A stretch of DNA of 28,608 nt from Patescibacteria group bacterium (GTDB taxonomy: Bacteria; Patescibacteriota; Patescibacteriia; 2-12-FULL-60-25). Below are positions 8,520 to 14,472 of the stretch, one piece after another; the first letter of the stretch is position 1, and the number at the start of each line of letters is the position of its first letter. The translations under genes were made by a program, and so were the position numbers. The DNA lies in NCBI GenBank assembly GCA_018061485.1, contig JAGOUA010000005.1:1-28608 (forward strand), written 5' to 3'. The notes below the pieces were generated by a model. The model did not search any database, was not told the DNA's origin, and was given only the letters and a program-made list of their open reading frames with translations.

Positions 8520-8873
8520 ATGAATCTCTTGCTTCGACTCTTGTTTAATACCTTGGCGGTGCTGGTGGTGGCGTGGCTTGTCCCTGGAATTGTAGTTACG
8601 GGGTATATGGCGGCTCTGTTTGCAGGGTTGGCGATCGCGGTGATTAATACCGTTCTTCGTCCGATTTTGCAGTTTTTAGCGCTTCCATTCTCGTTTCTCA
8701 CATTAGGCTTCTTTGCTCTTGTGGTGAACGGATTCTTGTTTTGGCTCGCTTCGCGCTTTGTTCCGGGGTTCTATGTGGCGGGTTTTTGGCCTGCGTTCTG
8801 GGGTGCGATCGTGTTTTGGGCGGTGTCCGTCATCACGGGGTCTTTTTTAAGCGAGGAGGAAAAGCGGGCGTAA
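8520..8873 (+). CDS. Four-helix membrane protein, phage holin 4_2 (PF04020-like) family
   Basis: A 117-residue, almost wholly hydrophobic protein with four predicted transmembrane helices (about residues 4-22, 27-45, 55-76 and 85-108). It carries the family hallmarks AVINTVLRPILQFLALPFSFLTLGFF and the small-residue-rich VVNGFLFWLASRFVPGF. Despite the family name, members are chromosomal housekeeping membrane proteins of unknown function in most bacteria; nothing else here is phage-like. It starts 20 bp after xseB and ends 2 bp before the -35 of the rplJ promoter. Confidence 0.85.
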   Translation: MNLLLRLLFNTLAVLVVAWLVPGIVVTGYMAALFAGLAIAVINTVLRPILQFLALPFSFLTLGFFALVVNGFLFWLASRFVPGFYVAGFWPAFWGAIVFWAVSVITGSFLSEEEKRA

Positions 8874-8875
8874 TC

Positions 8876-8904
8876 TTGACGGTTTTCGAGAAAAAGGGTA
8901 GAGT
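8876..8904 (+). promoter_or_regulatory. Promoter of the rplJ-rplL operon
   Basis: TTGACG (8876-8881), a 17-bp spacer and TAGAGT (8899-8904). It lies just upstream of the L10 leader and leaves a leader of about 225 nt before rplJ. Confidence 0.8.
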
Positions 8905-8930
8905 TCCCTCAAACTACAGGTCCTGAGACA

Positions 8931-9025
8931 GCAAGGTCACAAAGTCTTGATCGAGCGATCTTTGCGAGCTTCGCAAATATCATCTCGCTAAAGACTTTGT
9001 GACGAAATGGGGAGACCCGCCTTGC
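8931..9025 (+). promoter_or_regulatory. Ribosomal protein L10 leader RNA
   Basis: The autoregulatory leader to which L10(L12)4 binds to repress its own operon. An outer stem GCAAGG (8931-8936)/CCTTGC (9020-9025) encloses an 11-bp perfect stem CACAAAGTCTT (8938-8948)/AAGACTTTGTG (8991-9001), capped by the hairpin TTTGCGA-GCT-TCGCAAA (8961-8977). The asymmetric internal loop on the 3' side (9002-9019, with GGGGAGACCCG) is where the conserved L10-binding kink-turn elements are expected. Position before rplJ and architecture both match the known L10 leader. The fine structure was paired by eye. Confidence 0.85.
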
Positions 9026-9046
9026 CGAGGCCGCTTTTTCTAAAAG

Positions 9047-9110
9047 ACTCCCGTTTTTTAGGAAGGCCACAGGATCGTCCTGTGGTTTTCTATTCCTCGC
9101 AAGAGGGAGT
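9047..9110 (+). terminator. Nested hairpin / possible attenuator between the L10 leader and rplJ
   Basis: Three nested arms: ACTCCC (9047-9052)/GGGAGT (9105-9110), AGGAA (9060-9064)/TTCCT (9093-9097), and an inner 8-bp stem CCACAGGA-TCG-TCCTGTGG (9067-9085) followed directly by TTTTCT. The inner part alone looks like an intrinsic terminator, so it may attenuate transcription into rplJ. It could equally be an RNA-processing hairpin. Confidence 0.5.
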
Positions 9111-9137
9111 TTATTCAAGCTAATGTTCCTAAGGATT

Positions 9138-9626
9138 ATGGCCAAATCTCGCCCTCAAAAAGAGGAGACGCTTTCGGCGCTCAAATCCGCTTTCGCTGCT
9201 GGAAAAGCGATGGTATTCGCTGACTATCAGGGAATGAACGTGCAAAGCGTCACACAGCTCCGTAAGGAACTGACGGGCGCAAACGTGCGTTACATTGTGG
9301 CAAAAAAGACGCTTTTGGGTCTTGCTGCCAAAGAAGCTGGATATGAGATGAATGTGCGCGCCTTGCCAGGAATGCTCGGTGTCGCGTTCTCTGCAGAAGA
9401 TGAAATGGCCCCTGCCAAAATCATCGGTGATGCAGGAAAAAAGACGACGATCAAATTGGTCGGCGGTATCTTCGAAGGAAAAGTCGTGGATCAGGCGTAC
9501 GTTCAGACGCTCTCCAAGCTTCCTTCCAAGTCGCAATTGCTGGGTCAGCTTCTCAGTGTGTTCAATGGCCCGATGAGTGGATTCGTCCGCGTCCTCGATG
9601 GTCATCGCGCCAAGCAAGCTTCTTAA
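9138..9626 (+). CDS. rplJ: 50S ribosomal protein L10 (uL10)
   Basis: Base of the ribosomal stalk; binds 23S rRNA through its N-terminal domain and L7/L12 dimers through its C-terminal helix. The 162 residues read MAKSRPQKEETL..., with the family pattern GKAMVFADYQGMNVQSVTQLRKEL, VRYIVAKKTLLGLAAKE and LVGGIFEGKVVD. The ATG at 9138 gives the usual MAKS start; an in-frame ATG at 9123 would add five residues (MFLRI). AAGGA lies only 2 nt before the chosen ATG, too close for a standard ribosome-binding site. It is preceded by the L10 leader and followed by rplL, but not by rplK/rplA upstream or rpoB downstream. Confidence 0.97.
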   Translation: MAKSRPQKEETLSALKSAFAAGKAMVFADYQGMNVQSVTQLRKELTGANVRYIVAKKTLLGLAAKEAGYEMNVRALPGMLGVAFSAEDEMAPAKIIGDAGKKTTIKLVGGIFEGKVVDQAYVQTLSKLPSKSQLLGQLLSVFNGPMSGFVRVLDGHRAKQAS

Positions 9627-9653
9627 TCTGTTATTCCCCTTATCGTTTATCGT

Positions 9654-10043
9654 ATGTCTGAGATGAAGAACGTCGAGGTTCCTGCAAAATTCCAGGCCCT
9701 CGTTGAGTCCATTGAAAAGTTGTCCGTGATCGAGCTCGCTGAGCTTGTAAAGGTGTTGGAAGAGAAGTTCGGCGTTTCTGCTGCTGCTCCTGCTGCTGTT
9801 GCCGTTGCTGGTGCTGAAGTCGCAGAAGAAAAGTCCACGTTTGACGTAGAACTTACGGATGCTGGCGCAAACAAGATCGGTGTGATCAAGGCGGTGCGCG
9901 AAGTAACGGGTCTTGGCTTGAAAGAAGCAAAGGACTTGGTAGACGCTGCGCCAAAGATGGTCAAAGAAGGTGCTATGAAAGCAGAAGCCGAGGATCTCAA
10001 AAAGAAACTCGAAGAAGCTGGAGCAAAAGTCACGCTCAAATAA
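9654..10043 (+). CDS. rplL: 50S ribosomal protein L7/L12 (bL12)
   Basis: Mobile stalk protein that recruits translation factors and stimulates their GTPase. The N-terminal dimerisation helices (SIEKLSVIELAELVKVLEEKFGV), an Ala/Val-rich hinge (about residues 43-60) and the C-terminal factor-binding domain (KIGVIKAVREVTGLGLKEAKDLVDAAPKMVKEG) are all in place. It has 129 residues, the normal size. The start could be the ATG at 9654 or the one three codons on. The gene is 27 bp after rplJ and ends 9 bp before a terminator. Confidence 0.97.
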   Translation: MSEMKNVEVPAKFQALVESIEKLSVIELAELVKVLEEKFGVSAAAPAAVAVAGAEVAEEKSTFDVELTDAGANKIGVIKAVREVTGLGLKEAKDLVDAAPKMVKEGAMKAEAEDLKKKLEEAGAKVTLK

Positions 10044-10052
10044 GCGGCAACG

Positions 10053-10086
10053 ACACCCTCGGGACATGTTCCTCGAGGGTGTTTTG
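10053..10086 (+). terminator. Intrinsic terminator of the rplJ-rplL operon
   Basis: Stem ACACCCTCG (10053-10061) with CGAGGGTGT (10074-10082), extended by GGA/TCC, followed by a short T-tract. Confidence 0.85.
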
Positions 10087-10088
10087 TA

Positions 10089-10117
10089 TTGGCGAAAAAA
10101 AGCGCGTCTTGTACGCT
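10089..10117 (+). promoter_or_regulatory. Promoter of the small lipoprotein gene
   Basis: TTGGCG (10089-10094), a 17-bp spacer and TACGCT (10112-10117), leaving a predicted leader of only about 8 nt before the ATG at 10132. Confidence 0.6.
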
Positions 10118-10131
10118 AAGAGTATCTCTGT

Positions 10132-10677
10132 ATGATGACTTCTTCTTTTGCTTGTGGAGCCTTGTTGCTGAGTGTGGTGCTTGTTGGGGCGGGTTGCGTC
10201 TCTTCTTCTCCTGAGCCTGAAAGTGTGAAATCGAATGTTGTTCTTCCGGCGGATACTCCCTCGAACGCTCGTCCAGAAGAGCAAGAACGGATCGTAAATC
10301 CCAATGGGCGTTTTGGTTATGTGCGTGTTGTTCGTGAACAAGAAGTCACGATGGATACGGCGGAATGGTTGACGGGTGAGGCGGCTCGCGCGCAAGCGGT
10401 AGAAGATGGTGAGTGTGTTGCTGGCTTGCCGTGTCTTCCGTTGGGATTTTATCTCCGTAATCGTTCAGTGAATCTTGAAACATTGCGCGTAAGTCCGCAA
10501 GCACGCGTAACCCTGCTTAATGGTCCTGGGGCGACGCGCGAACTTTCGTGGGGAGAGTTTCAAGCGCTCTACACATCATGGCCGGAGCTTCAACAACGTG
10601 TCACGCCATTCCATGTAGAGCTTCGGGATGGACAGGTGATCGCTCTCCGTGAACAAAGTCTTGAAGGGGATTTTTAA
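10132..10677 (+). CDS. Predicted lipoprotein of unknown function
   Basis: A 181-residue protein with a clear lipoprotein signal: MMTSSFACGALLLSVVLVGAGC, the lipobox being VGAG-C at residue 22. A Ser/Pro/Glu-rich linker follows. The folded part has GRFGYVRVVREQEVTMDTAEWLTGEAARAQAVEDG and a short Cys pair (GECVAGLPCLP) that could form a disulphide outside the cell. The segment ending VTPFHVELRDGQVIALREQSLEGDF resembles the end of small extracytoplasmic beta-rich domains, but I do not recognise a named family. It has its own promoter and ends at a strong bidirectional terminator, so it is monocistronic. Confidence 0.8.
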   Translation: MMTSSFACGALLLSVVLVGAGCVSSSPEPESVKSNVVLPADTPSNARPEEQERIVNPNGRFGYVRVVREQEVTMDTAEWLTGEAARAQAVEDGECVAGLPCLPLGFYLRNRSVNLETLRVSPQARVTLLNGPGATRELSWGEFQALYTSWPELQQRVTPFHVELRDGQVIALREQSLEGDF

Positions 10678-10715
10678 AAGAGCTACACACAGATCGCCGG
10701 CTATACATGTCTATA

Positions 10716-10755
10716 AAAAAACTTCTCTGACCACGTGGGCTCAGAGAAGTTTTTT
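10716..10755. terminator. Strong bidirectional terminator
   Basis: A 15-bp perfect inverted repeat (10716-10730 with 10741-10755; AAAAAACTTCTCTGA and its complement) around a 10-nt loop containing CCACGTGG. A- and T-tracts at the two ends serve both the lipoprotein gene (+) and the histone-like gene (-). Confidence 0.9.
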
Positions 10756-10776
10756 ATTTGTTGTACTTGCGAGCGA

Positions 10777-10923
10777 TTAACGCTTGCGAGCAGCAACTTT
10801 CTTTTTTGCGACGGGCTTCTTTGCAACAGCTTTCTTGACAGTCTTGCGAACAGCCTTTTTTGGAGCTGCTTTGCGCACTGCCTTCTTAACTGCTTTTTTT
10901 GGAGCCGCCTTCTTTTTTGCCAT
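10777..10923 (-). CDS. Histone H1-like Lys/Ala-rich DNA-binding protein
   Basis: A 48-residue protein of very low complexity, beginning MAKKKAAPKKAVKKAVRKAA. It is built from degenerate (A)(P)KKAV(R/K)K repeats with Lys, Arg, Ala, Val and Pro only, plus one Thr. This is the composition of the C-terminal tail of eukaryotic H1 and of bacterial Hc1/AlgP-like proteins, which bind DNA or RNA through charge. No globular domain is present. The strand is shown by the repeat, by a stop at 10777-10779 just before the shared terminator, and by a promoter upstream on the minus strand. An in-frame ATG six bases earlier (10927-10929) would give MPMAKKK. Nucleoid compaction is the likely role, but RNA or ribosome binding is possible. 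Confidence 0.85.
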   Translation of the reverse strand: MAKKKAAPKKAVKKAVRKAAPKKAVRKTVKKAVAKKPVAKKKVAARKR

Positions 10924-11004
10924 TGGCATAGGAAAGAGCGAAGGAGCTGCGTTCCGTTAAGCTACGGAATCGATGTTCGTTGCATGCGACCATGCAATCG
11001 ATCA
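10924..11004 (-). promoter_or_regulatory. Structured 5' leader of the histone-like gene
   Basis: About 80 nt between the predicted transcription start and the ATG hold two hairpins. One has a 7-bp stem TTGCATG/CATGCAA with a 4-nt loop (10980-10997). The other has a 6-bp stem TTCCGT/ACGGAA with a 6-nt loop (10952-10969). This contrasts with the near-leaderless genes around it and suggests control at the RNA level. Confidence 0.45.
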
Positions 11005-11011
11005 CGAAAGA

Positions 11012-11038
11012 AGTATACCACATATGTATGGATGTCAA
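11012..11038 (-). promoter_or_regulatory. Promoter of the histone-like gene
   Basis: On the minus strand, a perfect TTGACA (11033-11038) and TATACT (11012-11017), separated by 15 bp. The boxes are the best in the window although the spacing is short. Confidence 0.65.
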
Positions 11039-11053
11039 CAATTTTTTTTCATC

Positions 11054-11083
11054 AAAAAACCCCTGATTTTACAGGGTGTTTTT
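11054..11083. terminator. Terminator downstream of glyA, bidirectional in form
   Basis: A-run, CCCTG (11061-11065), loop, CAGGG (11072-11076), then T-run. On the minus strand the hairpin ends in GTTTTTTG, as expected for a terminator about 45-70 nt after the glyA stop. Confidence 0.75.
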
Positions 11084-11126
11084 GCGTTGTGAAAAAGATG
11101 TTCCGCAACAGAAGAAGAATACTGTG

Positions 11127-12407
11127 TTATACGTCACGTGTGTATACGGGATGTGCATGCGCGATCTCTTGTACGCGTGTGCGTAATGCATCGAGATCCG
11201 TTGTTTGCTGTAGGCACTCGATAATGATGCGTGTGACCTGTTCCGTTTCTTGTTCTCTGCATCCACGTGTGGTGATCGCGGGAGTCCCTAGACGAATGCC
11301 AGATGGATCCATCGGTGATCGCGTATCGAACGGGATCATGTTTTTGTTGACGCAAATACCAATGCGTGCGAGACGCGCTTCCGCTTCTTTGCCGGTGATG
11401 TTCCAAGGCGTAACATCCAATAAAAGAAGATGGGTATCCGTGCCTTGCGAGATCAGTCGACCACCCGCTTCTCGCAGAGCGTTTGTCATGACTTGCGCGT
11501 TCTTCAGGACCTGCTGTTGGTAGGTGGTGAACCATGGTTGCGCGGCTTCATGAAAAGCGACGGCTTTGCCTGCGATCACGTGTTCGAGAGGGCCGCCTTG
11601 CATCCCCGGAAAGACGGCCGAATCAATTTTTTGCGCGAGCGTCTTTTTCCCACCAACATCAAGACGATCAAGCGTCTTACTAAAGAGACAGCCTCCACGT
11701 GGGCCACGCAAGGTTTTATGCGTGGTCGTGGTCACGATATCCGCATAAGGGAAGGGGGATGGATGCAGGCCTGTTGCGACTAAGCCTGCAATATGTGCCA
11801 TGTCCACCATGAGATAGGCGCCGACTTCTTGAGCGATATCCCCAAAGGCTTTGAAGTCGATCGTGCGGGGATACGCGGATCCTCCGGCGATGATCAGACG
11901 CGGCTTGTGTTCGTGGGCGAGTTTTCGTACCTCGTCCATATCAATAAGATGCGTATCTTCGCGCACACCATACGGCACGATGTTGAACCAGGCTCCGCTA
12001 AAATTCACGCGTGAGCCATGGGTCAGATGGCCGCCGTGGGCGAGGTTCATGGCGAGAACCGTGTCTCCAGGTTTGCAGGTAGCAAAATACGCCGCAGCAT
12101 TTGCTGTCGCTCCGGCATGAGGCTGTACGTTCGCGTGCTCAGCACCGAACAAGCGCTTTGCGCGATCAATGGCGAGCTGCTCAACTTGGTCAATCACCTC
12201 GTTTCCGCCGTAGTAGCGTTTTCCGGGATAGCCCTCGGAATACTTATTCGTGAGGCACGAACCCACGGCTTCCATCACGGCGAGAGAGGTATAGTTTTCA
12301 GAGGCGATAAGCTCCAGCTCGTGCGCTTGGCGAGAGGCTTCGTGGTTGATGAGTTGGTGGATATCTGGGTCTGTTTGGGCAAGAAAGAAGATGGGTGGGG
12401 CAAACAT
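11127..12407 (-). CDS. glyA: Serine hydroxymethyltransferase
   Basis: PLP enzyme interconverting serine and glycine with transfer of a one-carbon unit to tetrahydrofolate. Family motifs are intact: ELIASENYTS near the N-terminus, YSEGYPGKRYYGGNEVID, QPHAGATANAAAY, HGGHLTHGSRVNFSG, VDMAHIAGL and the PLP-lysine segment TTTTHKTLRGPRGG. The C-terminal domain includes GTDTHLLLLDV and GIRLGTPAITTRG. The ATG at 12407 gives 426 residues, close to the usual 415-430. An upstream in-frame extension to 12536 would run through its own promoter and the divergent rpsF promoter. It is monocistronic and divergent from rpsF. Confidence 0.96.
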   Translation of the reverse strand: MFAPPIFFLAQTDPDIHQLINHEASRQAHELELIASENYTSLAVMEAVGSCLTNKYSEGYPGKRYYGGNEVIDQVEQLAIDRAKRLFGAEHANVQPHAGATANAAAYFATCKPGDTVLAMNLAHGGHLTHGSRVNFSGAWFNIVPYGVREDTHLIDMDEVRKLAHEHKPRLIIAGGSAYPRTIDFKAFGDIAQEVGAYLMVDMAHIAGLVATGLHPSPFPYADIVTTTTHKTLRGPRGGCLFSKTLDRLDVGGKKTLAQKIDSAVFPGMQGGPLEHVIAGKAVAFHEAAQPWFTTYQQQVLKNAQVMTNALREAGGRLISQGTDTHLLLLDVTPWNITGKEAEARLARIGICVNKNMIPFDTRSPMDPSGIRLGTPAITTRGCREQETEQVTRIIIECLQQTTDLDALRTRVQEIAHAHPVYTRDV

Positions 12408-12432
12408 AGGAGAAGAAAGACAAGACGGGATC

Positions 12433-12461
12433 ACCATAGCACGCCCTCGCGAGAGCGCAAA
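12433..12461 (-). promoter_or_regulatory. Promoter of glyA
   Basis: On the minus strand, TTTGCG (12456-12461), a 17-bp spacer and TATGGT (12433-12438), the -10 being extended by TGC. Confidence 0.55.
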
Positions 12462-12484
12462 AACCCGCTTTTTTGGGCGAATAG

Positions 12485-12500
12485 AGACCTGATTAGGTCT
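12485..12500. promoter_or_regulatory. Perfect inverted repeat abutting the rpsF -35 box
   Basis: AGACCT-GATT-AGGTCT, a 6-bp perfect inverted repeat whose last base is the first base of the rpsF -35 element. It lies between the divergent glyA and rpsF promoters, so it is a candidate operator. It could be chance, given its size. Confidence 0.3.
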
Positions 12501-12528
12501 TGACGATTCGTGATTTTTTTGCTTAAAT
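12500..12528 (+). promoter_or_regulatory. Promoter of rpsF-ssb
   Basis: TTGACG (12500-12505), a 17-bp spacer and TTAAAT (12523-12528). It implies a leader of about 105 nt before rpsF. In that leader GCTC near 12610 could pair with GAGC on either side, an arrangement compatible with, but not proof of, S6:S18 autoregulation. Confidence 0.7.
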
Positions 12529-12639
12529 AGGCGCACTAAACAGTAACCGAACCGGCCAATCTCCGCGTTTTGACCATCGTGTCAGCTTCTAAAAAAGAAG
12601 AGCGGGGAAGCTCTGAATAAGAGCCCGTGTTCTCCATCT

Positions 12640-13125
12640 ATGGCAAATCGCTACGAACTACTCTATATCGTTCCAACGTCCTTCACGGACGAAGAAGCAG
12701 GAACGATCGAGAGCAAGATCTCCGCTCTTATCACCAAGTACGGAGCAACGGTGCAAACCACCACGCGCTTGGGCAAACTTCGTATGGCTTATCCGATCAA
12801 TGATCAGCGTCACGGTCACTACATCATGACGATGTTTACGGCAGAAGGATCGGCGCTCGCAACGATCGAAGACAACCTTCGCATCAACAACGACATCTTG
12901 CGCCACTTGATCTTGCGCGCCGATGAAGCTGGATCTGATCAGAAGTTCGAACTCGTTCAATTCACGGAAGTGGTCGTCGAGGGTGGTCGTGGCGATCGTC
13001 GTCGCGACAAGGCTTCGAAGGATGAAAAGTCCGAAAAAGAAGGTGACGACAAAGAAGCTGCGGCAAAAGACGAAAAAACCGAAGAGAAAGCTGAGGTTTT
13101 GACCTCCGAGGAAAAGTCGGCATAA
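12640..13125 (+). CDS. rpsF: 30S ribosomal protein S6 (bS6) with charged C-terminal tail
   Basis: Binds with S18 to the platform of the small subunit. The core (about residues 1-108) shows ANRYELLYIVPTSFTDEE, TRLGKLRMAYPINDQRHGHYIMTMF and NDILRHLILRADE, matching the S6 fold. After it comes a tail of roughly 50 residues made mostly of Lys, Glu, Asp and Ala (KASKDEKSEKEGDDKEAA...). Acidic or mixed-charge tails on S6 are known (E. coli S6 is glutamylated), but this one is long. The gene heads rpsF-ssb, with ssb 9 bp away, and is divergent from glyA. Confidence 0.95.
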   Translation: MANRYELLYIVPTSFTDEEAGTIESKISALITKYGATVQTTTRLGKLRMAYPINDQRHGHYIMTMFTAEGSALATIEDNLRINNDILRHLILRADEAGSDQKFELVQFTEVVVEGGRGDRRRDKASKDEKSEKEGDDKEAAAKDEKTEEKAEVLTSEEKSA

Positions 13126-13134
13126 TAGCCGCAT

Positions 13135-13623
13135 ATGGACCTCAACCGCGCTCAACTTATCGGCAACGTCACGCGTGATCCTGAATCGCGCGCTACGCCT
13201 TCGGGGCAAAACGTCTGTTCATTCAGCATTGCGACCAACTCGCAATGGACGGATGCGCAAGGGCAAAAGCAAACCCGTGCCGAGTATCACAATATTGTGG
13301 CTTGGGGCAAGCTGGCGGACATCTGTTCTCAGTACCTCGCCAAGGGCCGCAAGGTCTACGTAGAAGGTCGATTGCAAACGCGTGAATACACCACGCAAGA
13401 TGGTCAAAAGCGCTCGCGTACCGAAATTACGGCAGAAAACATGATCATTCTCGATCGTGCTGGCGCCGGTGGTGCGACGGGTTCCGCGGCATCTTCTGGT
13501 GGATTCGCTCGTCCAGCAAGTAATGAGCCTTCGATTGTGCCAATTCCGTCTTCTCCACAAGATGGGGGGATGGATAGGGGGGTCGGAGAACAGGAGATCC
13601 GCATCGAAGATATCCCTTTTTAA
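13135..13623 (+). CDS. ssb: Single-stranded DNA-binding protein
   Basis: Coats single-stranded DNA in replication, repair and recombination. The N-terminal OB-fold (about residues 1-108) begins MDLNRAQLIGNVTRDPE and includes FSIATNSQW, AEYHNIVAWGKLADICSQYLAKGRKVYVEGRLQTR and RTEITAENMIILD. A Gly/Ser/Pro-rich linker follows, and the protein ends in the acidic tip EDIPF that recruits partner proteins (E. coli ends DDDIPF). Placement between rpsF and rpsR is the common bacterial order. Its last three codons and stop lie inside the left arm of a long inverted repeat (13612-13730). Confidence 0.97.
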   Translation: MDLNRAQLIGNVTRDPESRATPSGQNVCSFSIATNSQWTDAQGQKQTRAEYHNIVAWGKLADICSQYLAKGRKVYVEGRLQTREYTTQDGQKRSRTEITAENMIILDRAGAGGATGSAASSGGFARPASNEPSIVPIPSSPQDGGMDRGVGEQEIRIEDIPF

Positions 13624-13730
13624 ATAGCGATCTCCTAGAGCTTCAACAAAAGCCTTCTCAATGCACAGGAAGTGCATTTCCGAGGCCTTTTGTCTCCAGC
13701 TCGTCGGATCTCATCTATTTAAAAAGGGAT
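13612..13730. repeat. Structured intergenic element E1 (15-bp arms), overlaps the ssb stop
   Basis: A 15-bp perfect inverted repeat, ATCCCTTTTTAAATA (13612-13626) with its complement (13716-13730), bounds 89 bp. Inside come GCGATCTCCTAGAGCTTC on the left and CTCCAGCTCGTCGGATCTCATC-type sequence (13694-13715) on the right. These can pair through TCC/GGA and GAGC/GCTC. In the centre, CAAAAG/CTTTTG (13647-13652/13687-13692) encloses AATGCAC-AGGAA-GTGCATT (13660-13678). The left arm contains the last codons and stop of ssb. It is the first of four related elements in the window and may also end ssb transcription. Confidence 0.85.
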
Positions 13731-13733
13731 TAG

Positions 13734-13901
13734 CAAGACTCTATTCTCGCGATCTGCTCGCGTTTGGCATCGAACCATCCTCATCGCACAGCCATTCTTC
13801 GCCAAGGCTACGAATGGTCCCCCGTAGCTTTATGCGAAGGGGGATGCGCCTCCGGTGGTTCTCGCTCCAGCGCGTCACATCTCATCAAGAATAGAGCCTT
13901 G
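13734..13901. repeat. Structured intergenic element E2, adjacent to E1
   Basis: Arms CAAGACTCTATTCT (13734-13747) and AGAATAGAGCCTTG (13888-13901) pair at 13 of 14 positions and share nothing with the E1 arms. The inner frame matches E1 and E3: GCGATCTGCTCGCG on the left and GCTCCAGCGCGTCACATC, then TCATC, on the right, with CGCG/CGCG replacing GAGC/GCTC. The centre has two hairpins: CCATTC-(14-nt loop)-GAATGG (13792-13817) and CCCCC-(15-nt loop)-GGGGG (13819-13843). Their loops, TTCGCCAAGGCTAC and GTAGCTTTATGCGAA, are near reverse complements. It starts 3 bp after E1 ends. No credible gene is in it. Confidence 0.85.
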
Positions 13902-13980
13902 TAGCAGAGGGCGTAGAAAAAAACATTCTTATTAACGCGGCTTTCGTGGTTGGATGAAACACGAGTGTATCACCAAGCGC

Positions 13981-14026
13981 GGAAGTCGCCATCTTCCCGA
14001 GCGGGAATGGAGAGATATGGCCTCTC
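13981..14026 (+). promoter_or_regulatory. Structured leader of rpsR with mutually exclusive stems
   Basis: GGAAG (13981-13985) can pair with CTTCC (13993-13997), but the same bases are needed for TTCCC-GAGC-GGGAA (13994-14007). A third hairpin, GAGAG-7 nt-CTCTC (14010-14026), follows 22 nt before the ATG. The overlap of the first two is the form of a regulatory switch. I saw no convincing promoter for rpsR between E2 and this leader; read-through from ssb is possible. Confidence 0.4.
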
Positions 14027-14048
14027 GCTCATAAAAAACAAAAAAACT

Positions 14049-14264
14049 ATGAAAAAACACGTCGACCATCAATGCTACTTCTGCCAAATGAACATGCAGG
14101 AGATTAACTACAAAGATACGAACACGCTTCGCCGTTACCTTTCTTCCTTCGGAAAGATTGTGCCTCGCAAGCGCTCTGGTGTGTGTAGCTGGCATCAACG
14201 CAAGCTCGCGAACGCGATTAAACGTGCGCGGTTCATGGCATTGCTTCCATACCTCGTTCGCTAA
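14049..14264 (+). CDS. rpsR: 30S ribosomal protein S18 (bS18), Cys/His zinc-site form
   Basis: Small-subunit platform protein that pairs with S6. The 71 residues from MKKHVDHQ include the family core INYKDTNTLRRYLSSFGKIVPRKRSGVCSWHQRKLANAIKRARFMALLPYL. CYFC near the N-terminus together with CSWH supplies a C-x2-C ... C-x2-H set that could bind zinc. The ATG at 14049 is chosen because the longer frame (from 13950) would be translated through the hairpin leader and adds non-homologous residues. rplI, which usually follows rpsR, is absent; a terminator comes 17 bp after the stop. Confidence 0.95.
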   Translation: MKKHVDHQCYFCQMNMQEINYKDTNTLRRYLSSFGKIVPRKRSGVCSWHQRKLANAIKRARFMALLPYLVR

Positions 14265-14273
14265 GTACGGTGT

Positions 14274-14312
14274 AAAAGAATAACACGACTCGCAAGAGCC
14301 GTGTTTTCTTTT
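14274..14312. terminator. Terminator after rpsR, bidirectional in form
   Basis: AACACG-A-CTC-GCAA-GAG-C-CGTGTT hairpin (14282-14305), flanked by AAAAGAA before and TTCTTTT after, which can lengthen the stem. Confidence 0.85.
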
Positions 14313-14356
14313 ATCATAAGCGCGGACCACTCTCTCGATAGGGTGAAGGTTTCTCT

Positions 14357-14400
14357 GGCTTTCCGTTCGTCGCTATACGAATGGAGAGCCTTTTTTATTT
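14357..14400 (+). terminator. Second strong hairpin terminator before the 1407-residue gene
   Basis: A 14-bp stem with two G-U pairs, GGCTTTCCGTTCGT (14357-14370) and ACGAATGGAGAGCC (14377-14390), a 6-nt loop CGCTAT and a T-tract. The CC-TTC...GAA-GG part resembles the small hairpins in E2 and at 24294-24317. No gene lies between it and the previous terminator. Confidence 0.75.
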
Positions 14401-14472
14401 CATGTGTAGTTATAAGCGATAGTATTCGCCCCCTCTCCGCTCAGGAGGGAGGATGGTGTATTATGGTCGTAT

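Noticed and set aside
8520..8873. Prophage holin
   Set aside because: Only the family name suggests phage; no other phage gene is present and the gene sits among housekeeping genes.
9129..10067. 312-codon minus-strand open frame across rplJ and rplL
   Set aside because: Exactly antisense to two certain ribosomal genes; Phe/Cys-rich composition typical of a shadow frame, with no promoter.
10735..11523. 262-codon plus-strand open frame
   Set aside because: Overlaps the histone-like gene, its promoter, a terminator and the end of glyA in antisense; Cys/Arg-rich shadow.
13661..13894. 77-codon frame between ssb and rpsR
   Set aside because: Lies wholly in repeat elements E1 and E2 and is an artefact of their sequence.
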